Position numbers and translations under genes: made by a program | Part shown: piece by piece, positions 1 through 11,520 of the stretch | How the letters are laid out: every line of letters starts with the position of its first letter | How positions within the stretch are numbered: the stretch's first letter is position 1 | Notes under the pieces: model-generated | Database searches by the model: none | The model's input: only the letters and a program-made list of their open reading frames with translations | Told to the model about the DNA's origin: nothing | Source: Cylindrodendrum hubeiense | Taxonomy: Eukaryota > Ascomycota > Sordariomycetes > Hypocreales > Nectriaceae | NCBI GenBank assembly: GCA_014621425.1 | Contig: JAANBB010000267.1 | Span: forward strand, 1-55,893 | Length of the DNA stretch: 55,893 nt | Reading direction: 5' to 3'

Positions 1-1872
1 AGTAACGTGTGAAGATGTTCGTAATCGAAATTCGGTAGAGGGTGTTCGGGTATCGGGTTGGAATGCGGCGGGTTGGAGTCGTGATCGGTATAGATGCGGC
101 GGTGGTGGGCGGAGCAGTAGTGAGGCGAGGATGGTGTTTTGACTGTGAACGAGGTTCGAAGAGACAAAAGAATTCTGCCCACGTACCGTGGAAAAAAAGA
201 GTCGTTGAGGTCCAGGTGGTGGAGATCCCGGATGAGGTATCATGGAGGTACCCTTGCCCAGCCCGGGATAGCACGAGGTACGAGGGAGCTACTTGTGTCT
301 GGGTGACCCAAGCCCTGGAAGTGTCCGGCGACTTATGTACAGCCCCCCCCCAAGCAACAGTCACGCCGGTGAAGCCAGGTAAGGGCAGCCCTGCCACCCG
401 CTGTAACTGGATGTACCGGCCGCAAACTGTCCCCTCGTCGCCCCCGGGGCCTTCTGTCGTCAGTGGTCACAGGCCCGAACAATTAGCGCCCTCTCGCTTA
501 GGTACCTGAGGCGCTGTACGGGCTTCTGGAAGAAAGTCCCACTGTGTCACGAGAGCGTGCTTGTATCCAGGTAGCACCTGGGAATGACAAGCTGAAGCGG
601 TCGCAATGGGCCCCAAGTGCCTGCAGCAATTCGACTCTGCATGGAGGATAGGACCTGCGAATTGCTACATGATACTGGCCTCGGTCGGCCCGCCCCTCAG
701 GATCCAACCTCGGGACCACTCTCTCGGGTCCAACCAGGGCCGACGACGCTTCGCTGTCGACACAAACACGACCCAGTGTGACGTCCTTGGCTCGTGTTGT
801 CGGGTGTCACTCCAGGGCGGCCGAAAGCAGAAGTGTACTTGGGACCAGCACCGTTACCTCCGGACCTCCGCGAAACCCAAAGCAACGCCCTGTCCATTGC
901 GTCAATGTGTTTGGTTTAGCACGCTTCTCTGTGCTGCTCGTAACCACGAGTCATTGGATTCCCGTCGAAACAACAAGTGCCAGCGCTGTTCCAGAGGTCG
1001 GCGCTCGGCGGTGGGTAACAGGCCATGCCAGAGATAGCTCCGGCTCCGAGTCAGTGACACCGAGATGGAAGCCCCAGCCAAAAATTAAGCCCCACTAGGT
1101 CCGATGGCTTTCTTCCCAGCCCATGGAGCCGGGAGCCATTGACAATGCTTTTGCAAGAGGCTAACTGTTGCATGCCATTCAACGGCAGAAGTCTCGGAGG
1201 ACTGGGCCGCTACTAATGGCGGGAAGAACCAGACCTTTATTTTATTTTATTTTTACTAGAACGCCTCTCGACAGCCAATGTATCGTATCGTGCGCAGTAC
1301 ACCGGCGTCCATCTCCCAAATCCTGCATCGAGACATTGAATCAATAAGTCGCAGTAAACAGTGTCATGGCACCATGCAGGGTCCTAAAACACAACCTCAC
1401 TGGGTACCTACTCCTACCACACGCACCTACCTATGATAGCATAGTGAGGGTTATGAGGATTGGTCGCTTTTGGACGCCATGAATCGCCCATATTTGTCCC
1501 AGTGCCTTCCCCGTGCCTTCCCACACCTCATCCGCAGGAACTATCATCATGAGAGCGCCAACTTGTCACGGTCTGGTCTCCTCAATGGTGCGGTGGGTAG
1601 CGCGTACTGCAAAGTACCCCATGGCAGACTTGCCGTGCATCTAGAGTGCACAGTGACATTTCGGTACGTGTGGTGACTGCCCACTCCGCAGTGCAGCCCG
1701 TGTCGGCCCCGCTTTCACACCTCCCGACCACCTTCTTATCAGGTTATCGCTCCCCCATCGCAGAAAAAAAAAATATTGGATCCCCGACGAAGCTCTTCAC
1801 CACCAACCTTCGGCCTCAGCCTCGACTTGATCATCTCTCACTAGGTCGCGAAACCCTGCCCATTCTTTCACA
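1..1872. other. Intergenic stretch with no supportable gene
   Basis: Several open frames of 60-155 codons occur on both strands, but their translations are compositionally erratic (Arg/Cys/Pro-rich). They have no recognisable domain, and I saw no introns that would extend them. The last 150 bases before the LOC1-like start are pyrimidine-rich with a short A-run near 1767, consistent with a promoter and 5' leader for that gene. A gene continuing from outside the window at the left edge cannot be excluded. Confidence 0.5.
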
Positions 1873-2564
1873 ATGGCGCCCTCTCGAACGAGCACCGTCA
1901 AGAACAAGCATGCCCCCGCCAAGTCGGGCATCGCAAACAGCAAAGCCTCCAAGCGCGGCCCCTCCGACGGCATCGTCAAGAACAAGAAGTCGTCGTCCAG
2001 CAACAAGGGCACCCTGCCCAACAAGCAGATCAAGGACAAGGGCCGCGACGCCCTCATCAAGAAGCTCAGAAACCCCAAGAGGCGCTCTTACACCGAGGAG
2101 GAGCTGGGTATCCCCAAGCTGAACACAATCACCCCCGTCGGCGTCATCAAGCCCAAGGGCAAGAAGAAGGGCAAGGTCTTTGTCGATGACAGGGTATGCA
2201 CGATTCTTTTTCCCCTCGCGAGGCTACAGCCCTGCGTATGATTGAAACAAATTACTGACGTGAGTTCCAACCACAGGAGAGCATGAACACAATTCTGTCG
2301 CTGGTCCAGGCCGAGAAGAACGGTCAGATCGAGTCCAAGATGATCAAGGCGCGCCAGATGGAGGAGATCCGTGAGGCCCGCAAGGTTGAGGCCGAGAAGA
2401 AGGAGGGCGAGAGGGATTCCAAGATGGAGAACGCCAAGGACGCCCTGAGGAAGAAGCGCAAGCGCAAGAGCGCCGGCGACGCCGGCGACAGCATGAAGGA
2501 CGTGACATCCACCGGCACCAGGGCTGCCAAGGGCAACGGCAAGAAGCGCGTATCGTTCGCATGA
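1873..2564 (+). CDS. LOC1: LOC1-like 60S ribosome assembly/mRNA localisation protein
   Basis: Exons are 1873-2193 and 2277-2564, giving 202 aa. The 83-nt intron has a GT donor, a CTGAC branch at about 2252 and a CAG acceptor, and splices in phase 0. The protein is strongly basic. It starts [19 protein letters not shown], has a central patch around residues 55-105 that includes [15 protein letters not shown], then a Lys/Glu-rich coiled-coil-like segment and a basic C-terminal tail ending KKRVSFA. This order matches the fungal LOC1 family, nucleolar proteins needed for 60S subunit assembly and export and, in yeast, for ASH1 mRNA localisation. The start is the first ATG of the frame and follows a pyrimidine-rich leader. 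The call rests on recognition of the family pattern; there is no enzymatic motif to confirm it. Confidence 0.85.
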
Positions 2565-2924
2565 AGGATAAGGGGAGAATTAAAAAAAAGTTCTGGTGCG
2601 GACGGGGTGTGACATTGCATTGTTTGGCGCTTGGAGTTGGGCCCAGGGTTTTGGAAGAGATCCTTTTTATTGCTTTGGCTCGGCATGAGATTTGAGATGA
2701 CAAAAGCCGAATCCGATGGCTCCCAATGGAGAGACCGTGCGATATATTGATCGAAATGATTAACACATTGCCACGGTCTATTACCTGTGGCCTATTCATG
2801 CCATCTATTTTGTATGTATGTACACGGTCTATATCTATGCTACAGGTGTCTGTCGGATACTGCAAATATTATGAGAAGCCACTGCGCCCAGCCGACATTA
2901 GGCACAGCACATTTCATGCATTAG
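2565..2924. other. Convergent 3' intergenic spacer
   Basis: This is the spacer between the stop of the LOC1-like gene and the stop of the convergent alpha/beta hydrolase gene. It contains an A-run at 2581 and AT-rich stretches suitable for 3' ends of both transcripts. No gene is seen. Confidence 0.6.
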
Positions 2925-4466
2925 TTACTCCTTCATAATCATCATCTTGCGTCGCATCGGCACGTACCCATGCCCTTCTGATGCCGCGGTGCCGTCAACA
3001 GCTCCTTGCTTGGGTGCCAGACTGTCGAGATCCGTCTTGAAGGCCAGATGGTTCAGGAAGTTGGCGAGCGGACGGGTGAACCACCGGCTGCCGCCAAACT
3101 CAAACCAGCAAAGATGGCCGCCCAACGAAGTGGTCAGGAGGATAGTGTTGGGGTTCAGCTCGAATTCTTCAAAGGGAATGGCTTCCTTGATTGCAATCTA
3201 CCATTCGGGTCAGAAACGGAGGGCTAGGAACCGGAGTGAATAGAACTTACAGGGTCGTCGGTAGAGTTGATGGCAAGGAAGGGGATTTGAATAGAGAGAA
3301 CGGCGTCAGTGGACGACGCATCGCGGTAGTAGGCGTACTCGGTGGGATATCCCCAAGTCGGGCACCTGGACATGAGTTAGTCTTAACCTCGACGGCAGTG
3401 AATGTGCAGAACATACTGGATGAGCCGGTCAAACTCGTTGAGATAGGTGATTTCTAGGACGGACTCGACGTCGATTTTGCTGTACTTCTCCAACTCATCT
3501 CTGTGTCTGCGCGCCAAGTCCTTCAGAGAGCCTATTCCTCCGTCAGCAAGTAGTACAAATGAGAGGTTCACCGGGTATACTCACTACCCATGATGCGCAA
3601 GTAAACTTCTCTGCCAAAATAACTGCTTTGGAGCATCTTGCTAGAAACCTCGAGGTTGAAGGGGTTTGAGCATGCGACGGCGCCTTTCAGCACACAGTTG
3701 GCGCCCTCCTCGCCGCAGTACTGCAGTCCGGTTAGTCTTTCAGTCCTTCCAATTGGGGGGACAGGCTAGATGCTTACGTTGGTGAGCATGTTAGCACCGA
3801 GGGAGAATCCCAGACCAAAGAGTGGGCGGTTGGGATACTTCTCCGTTAGCCACTTGACAGTCTGCAAAATAAGTTAGTCGGAAAGGTTGTTGCAAATCAC
3901 CCGGCGAGAGTAGTTACCTGTCGAACGTCCCAAGTCGCGCGTGCATTGTAGAGCACGCCGCTCGTGATTTTGCTCCGCGCGCATCCTCGAAAGTTGACCA
4001 CACAAGCTTCCCAGCCGCCCTCGCCGACCAACGGCGCAATAGCATGTCGGAGGTAGACTTCGTGAGAACCGCCCGAAAGTCCATGCAGCACGACCAGCAT
4101 GGGCTTGGTGTCGTCAGAGCCCATGTTCTGCAGCTCGTCGTCGGTATAGTAGGCGGTGCGGCGGCACAGGGTGGGATCCTCGCCTTCGAAAGGGTCGACG
4201 ACAAAGTCGACGGCAAAGGTGCCGTGATACATCTCATGGTCGGCGTCGAAGATCTTGCGCTTGTAGTAGATCTTGGGACCAGGCGGGCGCGTGGCCGTCC
4301 ACATGGTCTGCATGTGGCCATTGAAGAGCAGCGGGTTGAGGTAGCAGGGCGGCGTGGCCTGCTCGCAGATCTTGAGCAGGTCGGTCTCGGCGCCGTCCTT
4401 TTCGCGGACTGTCCGGGGGGACGGCGCATGGTTGAAGTTGATCTCAGCTTGGCCGAACCACTCCAT
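2925..4466 (-). CDS. Alpha/beta hydrolase, EHT1/EEB1/YheT-like (medium-chain ester synthase/esterase family)
   Basis: Six exons on the minus strand (4466-3918, 3861-3778, 3720-3585, 3531-3417, 3365-3251, 3197-2925) join to 423 aa. All five introns are 51-57 nt with GT-AG ends, and phases are consistent throughout. The N-terminus MEWFGQAEINFNHAPSP and the LNPLLFNGHMQT motif are typical of the fungal EHT1/EEB1/YMR210W group, related to bacterial YheT and animal ABHD1/3. The nucleophile elbow GLGFSLGAN gives Ser203. Asp331 or Asp332 in NSTDDP and His361 in SLGGHLCW complete the likely catalytic triad. Family members make or hydrolyse medium-chain fatty-acid esters or act as acylglycerol lipases; the substrate here is unknown. 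The frame stays open upstream to about 4580, but MEWFGQ matches the usual family start. No signal peptide is apparent. Confidence 0.88.
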
Positions 4467-7080
4467 GACGGCGACAATGATGGTTGAAGTGCCTGGGTAA
4501 TGTTTTGCTTTGTTGGCTCTCAGATACCAGTACGGTACGTTTCTAGCTGCGCGGCGAGGTTGCACAGAGGCGACAGGCAAGGGATCGTGAAGAGGATTTG
4601 ATGGATGTCGCCAAGGAGAAACAGATTGATATTAATAGTAGACCCGGCAAGGCCAACGCCAAGGGACTCCAGGCCAGGACGGTTGCACAGTGGACCCTCG
4701 TCCCCCGAAACCCGGCGGCAGCAGTGCCGGGATCGAATCACTCTGCATGGGCAAATGCATGCCAAACAGTGCAGATAAGTTGCTCCCTGCTCCAGCGCTC
4801 TCAACAGTTCTCGCCACTGTTCGGTCACCAAGCCAAGCTTCCTAATTCGAACATAGACCCGAGCAAAGTCCCCGGGACCAATCGAGTCAGCACTTAATCG
4901 CCTGCACCGGGGCCGGGCTGCAGCACAAACCCGACCAAGGCCTTAAATGCACTGGAAGCCACTAAGGCGGTAGGGGACTAACATGCACATAACGTGTGTT
5001 GGTGTGGGTCGCTAAGAGGACGAGCCGAGGCATCGATTTTAGAACCAGGAGATTTTTTATTATGTGAAGAGTACGTACTTACTTGACACCACAGCAAAAT
5101 GAGATGATGGCGACAGAAATGACTACAGAAATGACTACAGCGAAGAGTATTGAGACTTCCTTTTTTGGTATACCGCATTCTCGGAATATCTTATCTTCGT
5201 GATGCTCTCATCTTAGCCAGGTAGATAGACAGACAAGTAAGTCCCTACTGTACCTTACATCGGTAGGTACCTCAGGTCGGTACTCACTTCGAGCAGAGCG
5301 GTCAAGCCCCACCCTGACCGTCTGCGCCTTGTCACGTGATCTGAGACGCTTTCAGGCTCTTCTCCAGATTCCCACAACCGTGATCAACCAGCCCTCCTAC
5401 ACCTAATCCGTCATCACCGATGGCCTAACACCCACCCCGCCGCCCGTAATACGGTATCATGCTTCAGCCAAGGGCTCATTTGAAGACGCACCGGAGCGTC
5501 TGCGACGCTTGTCGCGTCGACCGCCGCCCGCTCGAAATAGGGTGATCCGACCAACTCGAACAGGTCATCCGAGACCCTCACTTCCTCCGGCCACCCGAGT
5601 TTGTTCTTCACGCCGAACGACCCCACGCCTTCATTCCCTAGGCTTGGACTGCCTAAATCATGGCACTTGCCGCCCTCTGGTGTATGGTAGGGGTCAGTTG
5701 TCACCTGCTAGCACACAAGTGCAGTAGCGGTGACGGGGAATGCACTGCCGACAAGGGAGAAAGGGATATCAAGATGGAGGCTGCAGTTCTCGGACACTCC
5801 GACGTATCCAACCTAACTTGACAGACTGGAGCAGACTGAACGGTGGTGATGTACCATTTCCAGCTGGAAATGTGTAGTTGATTCACGATCTATCCGACAT
5901 TTGACACGCAACGGCATGCTGTCTGTCATGCCCGGTTCTTTGGAGGCTGCGAGGCATGAATTTCGCCAGGTCCCCGCCAGCCAAGGAGATGCGAATCGCA
6001 GGCTGCAGATTTTTTGCAGTCGTCAGGAAGGCATATGTTGCCCGGCCTATGCGGCTTTTCATCCAGGTGGAACCCCTGATGACTGTCTTTCTCGAGGGAG
6101 CTCTGCCATCTGCATGCTTCATTTCTGGGATCCAAAGGGAAATGCCCGGATCAACCGGAGATGATTGTCGCATGCCAAGTTTCGGAGCGCGATGCGTTTG
6201 ACAGCACCATGGGCTGAACAGGACAGTCACTGGAGCCGTTGGTCTGGTGGTGAAGAAACCTCACTACATTGACGTGCGCACGCTACCAGTTGTGTGGAAT
6301 CCCCCGATGAATCGGGGATGGAAGAAGGTCTGGGGTTTGTCGTAAATGATCCGCATGGATTCGTATGTAGTACCTCTTCGCGGTCTTGAGCCCGCAGCCT
6401 TGAGCCAAAGGCCGCGGTTATCTGCTGGTGGAACCATTGGGGAATAGTCCAACCGATTTCCAGCGCAACCCTGTCTGGGTTGAGACACCTGACATTTGCA
6501 CAATTCGGCTGAGGAACAGAAGGAAGAGAAACGCAGGCGCGCGCGAGAAAAAAAAAGAAAAGGGAGCCTGGCGGAGAAACAAGTCTGCAAGTGCACGCAA
6601 GGTTCTCGTTACATCAGTCGGCCCAAGCTCGAGACACACAAGACTCGAGATTCAAGCCTCGAGGTTCAAGGCTCACTCAAGGTTGATTGAGGCTCAAGGT
6701 GCACACAGTTGCAAGACTCCAGCGCAGCGCGTTTTCAGCCGCTACTCACCCCCGACGCACTCAGCTCGCTCAGCTCGCTCTGATCGGCAGAGCACACCAC
6801 AACCCCCCAGCAGCGAAGCTCTCAAGCAGACTTTCTGAGCGCGGTCCACATTAACCGCGCAATTCTTCCTTCTCCCTCATCTTGATGCGACTCTCGCCCA
6901 TTTCCGAATGAGGATTTTTGGCTCTCCCTGACGACCTGACAGCGACAAGATAGCACTTGTCCCCCGCAATAGCTACCGCACGGTCGTTGTTGGTAGCGGG
7001 TCGCGAGCGATCCTTGTCCCCCGGCTAAGGTACGGCGATTTAACTGTGCGAGGACTAAAAACTCAACCCCGGTGCCCGCC
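4467..7080. other. Long divergent intergenic region (hydrolase/CTD kinase)
   Basis: No gene is supported in these 2.6 kb. The hydrolase promoter should lie just above 4466. TACCT/GGTACC motifs cluster at 5215-5285. From about 6530 the sequence is GA-rich with an A-run, followed at 6620-6700 by imperfect repeats of a TCAAGGCTC/CTCGAG type. Then comes the presumed leader of the kinase gene. Open frames such as 6428-6838 lack domains and look like leader sequence. Confidence 0.5.
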
Positions 7081-10000
7081 ATGAAGCAGCAGCCCCAGCC
7101 CAAGCCCAAGCCTCCACGTCGACCTCGACATGCTGCCATGAGAGACGACGAAAGACCTGATGACCAAGGAGAACGGGCTCGAACCGAGCGAGGAGTGAAG
7201 CCCTCGCCTCGACCAGGATCTCCCCGTGAGCCCCGCCTCGCTTCCGACGCCAGAGCCCGTCATCGCCCTTTGGCCAAGCCTGAGCCTTCCTCCAACCGTC
7301 GCCACCATTCCCGCGATCGCAGCCGTGACCGTGGCCGTGACCGTGACCGACATCCCTCACCCGAACCTACGCGCCGCGCTGCCGACACCGACGACCTGAT
7401 CCCCCGTTACCGAGCCGGGAGGGAACGACATCGCGACTCCTCCGACAAGCCACGCCGCCGAAGTCGATCCCGGTCTCGAAGTCGGGACCGTGGTGGCCGC
7501 GACTCCTCATCCCCGAGCAAGCGGCACCGCAGCCGCAGCCCTTCCCTAACCGCCTCCCATCGCAAGAGATCCCGACGAGATCGAAGCCCACGGGCCAGGA
7601 CACGGGACTACAGCCCCGAGTCAACCTCGAGGAAGCACGGCCGTCATTCGTCCCGTGACCGACGGAAATCATCACCACGTCGCCACGCCCGCTCCTCTAA
7701 GTCGCCATCACGAGCTGACGAAACGCAATCCCGTTCGACACGTCGTTCTCGCTCCCGATCGCCGGGGAGAGCAGACACGGAGTCACGCCGTGCCGACCGT
7801 GAGTCCCGGTCAGACAAACCACGCCACCGAACCCGAAGTCGCTCGGCTGCATCTGAGAGAGGCAACTCATCATCCCGTCGGCCCGGTCCTGCATCTCGTG
7901 GAGATTACCTCGAAACTTCGTCTACTTCAGCTCGTGATCGAGCCTCAGATCCTGAGCGTCGGTCCTCCCAGCGGCCCGCGCCGCCACGGTCTCCAAAGGC
8001 CGGTCGAGACCGAAGGCATCGGGACGAGTCCCTAGACCGTCGACATTCCTCAAGGTCGGATATCGACGAAGATATGGCATCCCGGGGTGGCCATCGGGGA
8101 GGATACAATCCCATGTACTCCCACAAGTCACATCATGGGGGTGATCCTCGGGGATACTCTCAATCTCCCCAGCCTGGGGGCTCGTATCAGACCTCGCCAT
8201 CGCAGTCTCCTTACGGAGCGAACCGTAACGGATGGAACGGCCAGCAATACTCACCACAACAGTAAGTGTATTTTTGGAAACTTCAGATGCCCATACTAAC
8301 CAGACATGCAGACAATATTCATCTCAACATTCACATGGTGGAAACTATGGTCCCCCAAATGGTCCCTCAGGGCCTTACTATTCCAACCCACCCCATTCCC
8401 CTCCGCACTCAGCCCCAAGCGGACCCATGCAGCAATACCCTCAGGGCAATTACCGAGGAGGGTATCGCGGTGGTGGCTTCCGGGGAGGTGGTTTCCCCGG
8501 TCGGGGAGGTCATCGAGCTGGCTTCAAGAATGCACACTGGAGTTCGGGGAACCAAGGTCCTTCGCGAGGTCATCACGAAGATTCTAACAATGGGCGATTT
8601 AACAACTCCAGCACGCAGGGTGATGGTGGCGATGGTAACCCAGACGCCATGGATATTGAACCTAATCCCTTCCGGCCGTCTCAGAACCTGCAGGTAGAGG
8701 ACGCGGACAAAGAGGGAGAGGGCGAGGATGATGCGATGTCGCCTCCTAGTCGACAACCTCCATCGGGGCCAGGCTCGCAGTCGCAAGCAGGCTCCTCTGG
8801 CAAGTTCAGCTTCGCCTTTAAGCCTTCTAAACCTACCCCGGCGGCTCCGAAACCAGAGATATCACAAAAGTTCAACGCAGCCCCGCAACGGAGAGAACCT
8901 CCCAAGGAGAATCGAGAGAATCGGGAGAACCGAGAGAACCGAGAGAACCGAGAGAACCGAGAGAACCGAGAGAACCGAGAGAACCGAGAGAATCGAGAGA
9001 ATCGAGAGAACCGAGAGAACCGGGAGAATCGAGAAAATCGAGAAGACCGAGACCGGGACCGGGACCGCGAACCACCTCGAAGCGCACCGACTGAGCCCGC
9101 TTCGGCGCGCTCCCGACATGACTTCCGCAATCCCCCAGATGGGCCCAGGGCCACAACGGTGAGGATGCGGAAGGTCAAAAAGATGATGAAGCGGCCGAAG
9201 CCCCGACCGACGCTCCCGCCCGATCTCGTTGATTCAGAGTCCGTCTTCTTCAGAAAACCTGGAAACGAATCCGTTGTCGGCTCAGGCACCTATGGCAAGG
9301 TTTTCAAGGGCCTTAATGTGTACACCAAAGGCCTCGTGGCGCTGAAACGAATTCGCATGGAGGGAGAGAGGGACGGGTTCCCGGTCACTGCCGTTAGAGA
9401 GATCAAGCTGCTCCAATCTCTCAGACATATCAACATCGTCAACTTGCAGGAGGTCATGGTTGAGAAAAACGACTGCTTCATGGTCTTTGAGTACATGTCT
9501 CATGACCTCACTGGTCTACTAAATCATCCCTCGTTCAAGCTCGACGCCGCCCAGAAGAAGCATCTCGCCAAACAATTGTTTGAAGGACTAGACTACCTCC
9601 ACGTCAGAGGCGTCCTCCACCGCGATATCAAGGCCGCCAACATCCTCGTTAGCAACGAGGGCATCCTCAAGCTGGCTGATTTTGGTCTTGCTCGCTTCTA
9701 TGCCAAGCGTCACCAGTTGGATTATACTAATCGGGTTATCACTATCTGGTATCGATCACCAGAGCTGTTGCTTGGAGAGACCAAATACACCGCTGCAGTC
9801 GATGTCTGGAGCGCGGCATGTGTAATGGTTGAGATCTTCACGCGGAATGCCATCTTCACTGGTGACGGAACGGAGCTGAGCCAACTCGAGAAGATTTATA
9901 ACATCCTGGGCACGCCGAGTCGCCAGGAGTGGCCTGGCCTCGTTGACATGGCTTGGTTCGAGCTGCTCCGCCCAACTGCCAAGCGGAAGAGTGTCTTTGC

Positions 10001-10454
10001 GGACAAGTACAAGGACAGGGTGACCGAAGCCGGCTTCGATCTGCTGGCTGCCATGTTCCGATACGATCCTGCTAAACGCCCCAACGCCGCCGAGGTGCTA
10101 CAACATCCCTACTTCACTACGGAAGAGCCGTCCCCGCGCCAGGCAATAGAGTAAGTCGCCTGTTTTCCTCGGCCCTGGCCCAATTGCAGCGGATATACTA
10201 ACATCGTTTCCAGGCTTGCAAACATTGATGGAGATTGGCATGAGTTTGAGTCCAAGGCACTCCGCAAGGAGAACGAACGACGAGACCGAGAAGCCCGGAA
10301 AGCTGCCAAGGACGGCTCGTCCCGGGACAAGGAAAAGGAGAAGAAGCGTGCCAACGAAGGAAACGATCAACAAAGGGATGCGAAGCGTGTCCAGGTCGAC
10401 AAGAACCAGAAGCCGAAGCCTACCTCAGGCAAGCCTACGGCCACCAAAGCATAA
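7081..10454 (+). CDS. CTK1: CTD kinase catalytic subunit, CTK1/CDK12-like, with SR-like N-terminus
   Basis: Exons are 7081-8261, 8312-10150 and 10214-10454, giving 1086 aa. The 50-nt first intron has a perfect TACTAAC branch. Residues 1-390 are Arg/Ser/Asp-rich with RS and RD dipeptides, as in metazoan CDK12/13. A Gly/Tyr/Asn-rich stretch follows, then an array of 15 ENR tripeptides (8907-9041). The kinase domain starts near residue 710: GSGTYGKV P-loop, VALKRIR lysine, PVTAVRE cyclin-binding helix (a PITAIRE variant) near 750, HRDIKAANIL near 829, ADFGLARF near 849. This set identifies the kinase of the CTDK-I complex, which phosphorylates Ser2 of the RNA polymerase II CTD. A basic C-terminal tail follows the kinase. 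Start: the frame is open upstream only with non-ATG codons, so ATG at 7081 is chosen. Confidence 0.93.
8907..9041 (+). repeat. In-frame 9-bp minisatellite encoding (Glu-Asn-Arg)15
   Basis: Fifteen tandem copies of a 9-bp unit (consensus GAGAACCGA with GAGAATCGA and GAGAACCGG variants) lie within exon 2 of the CTD kinase gene, between the Gly/Ser-rich region and the kinase domain. They are followed by Asp-Arg repeats. The middle copies are identical, suggesting recent slippage; a change in copy number would keep the frame. Confidence 0.97.
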
Positions 10455-11520
10455 GCCTCGCATACGACAACTTCATAAACGTCTCCCGACGTTCTGTCTA
10501 TCGTTGGTTTACGTCATTTTCGCGCTTGTACAACCACATTGAGTTCTTCTTATAGGAAGTAATCAGTGGTCTCGCTGATGTTGCCCCGGGACCTGCCAAA
10601 TTTTGTTTCCTTCTTCACAAACCAACAGCGATTTTTCGTTTCCTCATTTTTTACTCGGGAACTGGCGTTTGCCTTCGCAACTACGTATGAGCCTTTGATA
10701 GCGAATCGGTGGTTCTGATGTTTTTTTGTTTTTTTTTTAGTTTGCCTTTGGCATGAGACATCAATAACATGGCACGGCATGGCGAGCTGGGATGGTCTCG
10801 GATTGGTATGGGACTAGGATGGAATTGAGGCAGGGGTGGATGAGTCGGTTTATTTTTGTGCTGTGTACTATACCTATATCTGGCTGGACACATTAGATGA
10901 AGAAGAGAGAAGGCCATCCCATCACAAGAGAGCGGGACATTAATATGAATGATATTATAAAGGACTTCAATCACGAATCAGATGTGTGACAACGGGAATG
11001 GACAGTTGGTCTGGTCCGGGATATTGAAGCAAACTTCAAGTATTTGATCTTGGGAGACCCTCACCTGAAGGATCTCACCTCACGATGCCATTATAATACA
11101 GCCTTTTTCTTTTGGCTCCCCAATCACATATACCATATAAGCCCACCTCTCCAGAGGTCCGTTCTGTATACGATCTGATATCCGGTTTTTTTTCCCTCCC
11201 CGCCCCTATCTCCTGTACCCATTTCTGGAGCCTCGTAATTTCGTAAAATGTCGTCAATGTCGTAGCCAGTCATTCATATTTTCAGAAGAAATAGAAGACA
11301 ACGGTAGAATAAAAAAACTAGAGGGTTGCAGTTCCTCCACGCCGGTCGTGAATCTACTAACGCCTGTCGCAGCGCTGCGGTCTAGGAACATCGTCTGCGG
11401 TGGCAGGAAGTCCCGACCAGCTACTCCAGGCCAAGGTAGGTTGCGAGCAATAATCCATACTTGATGCAACTGTTACTTTTTGGAGAGTTCTGTGTTCCTC
11501 TCCGGAAGTTGTTGTGTAAT
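10455..11520. other. Convergent spacer between CTD kinase gene and unknown Ser/Pro-rich gene
   Basis: Both neighbouring genes end here. The stretch is AT-richer than the flanks, with T-runs near 10720-10740 and 11187. These suit transcript 3' ends. I see no coding signal, RNA gene or repeat. Confidence 0.55.
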
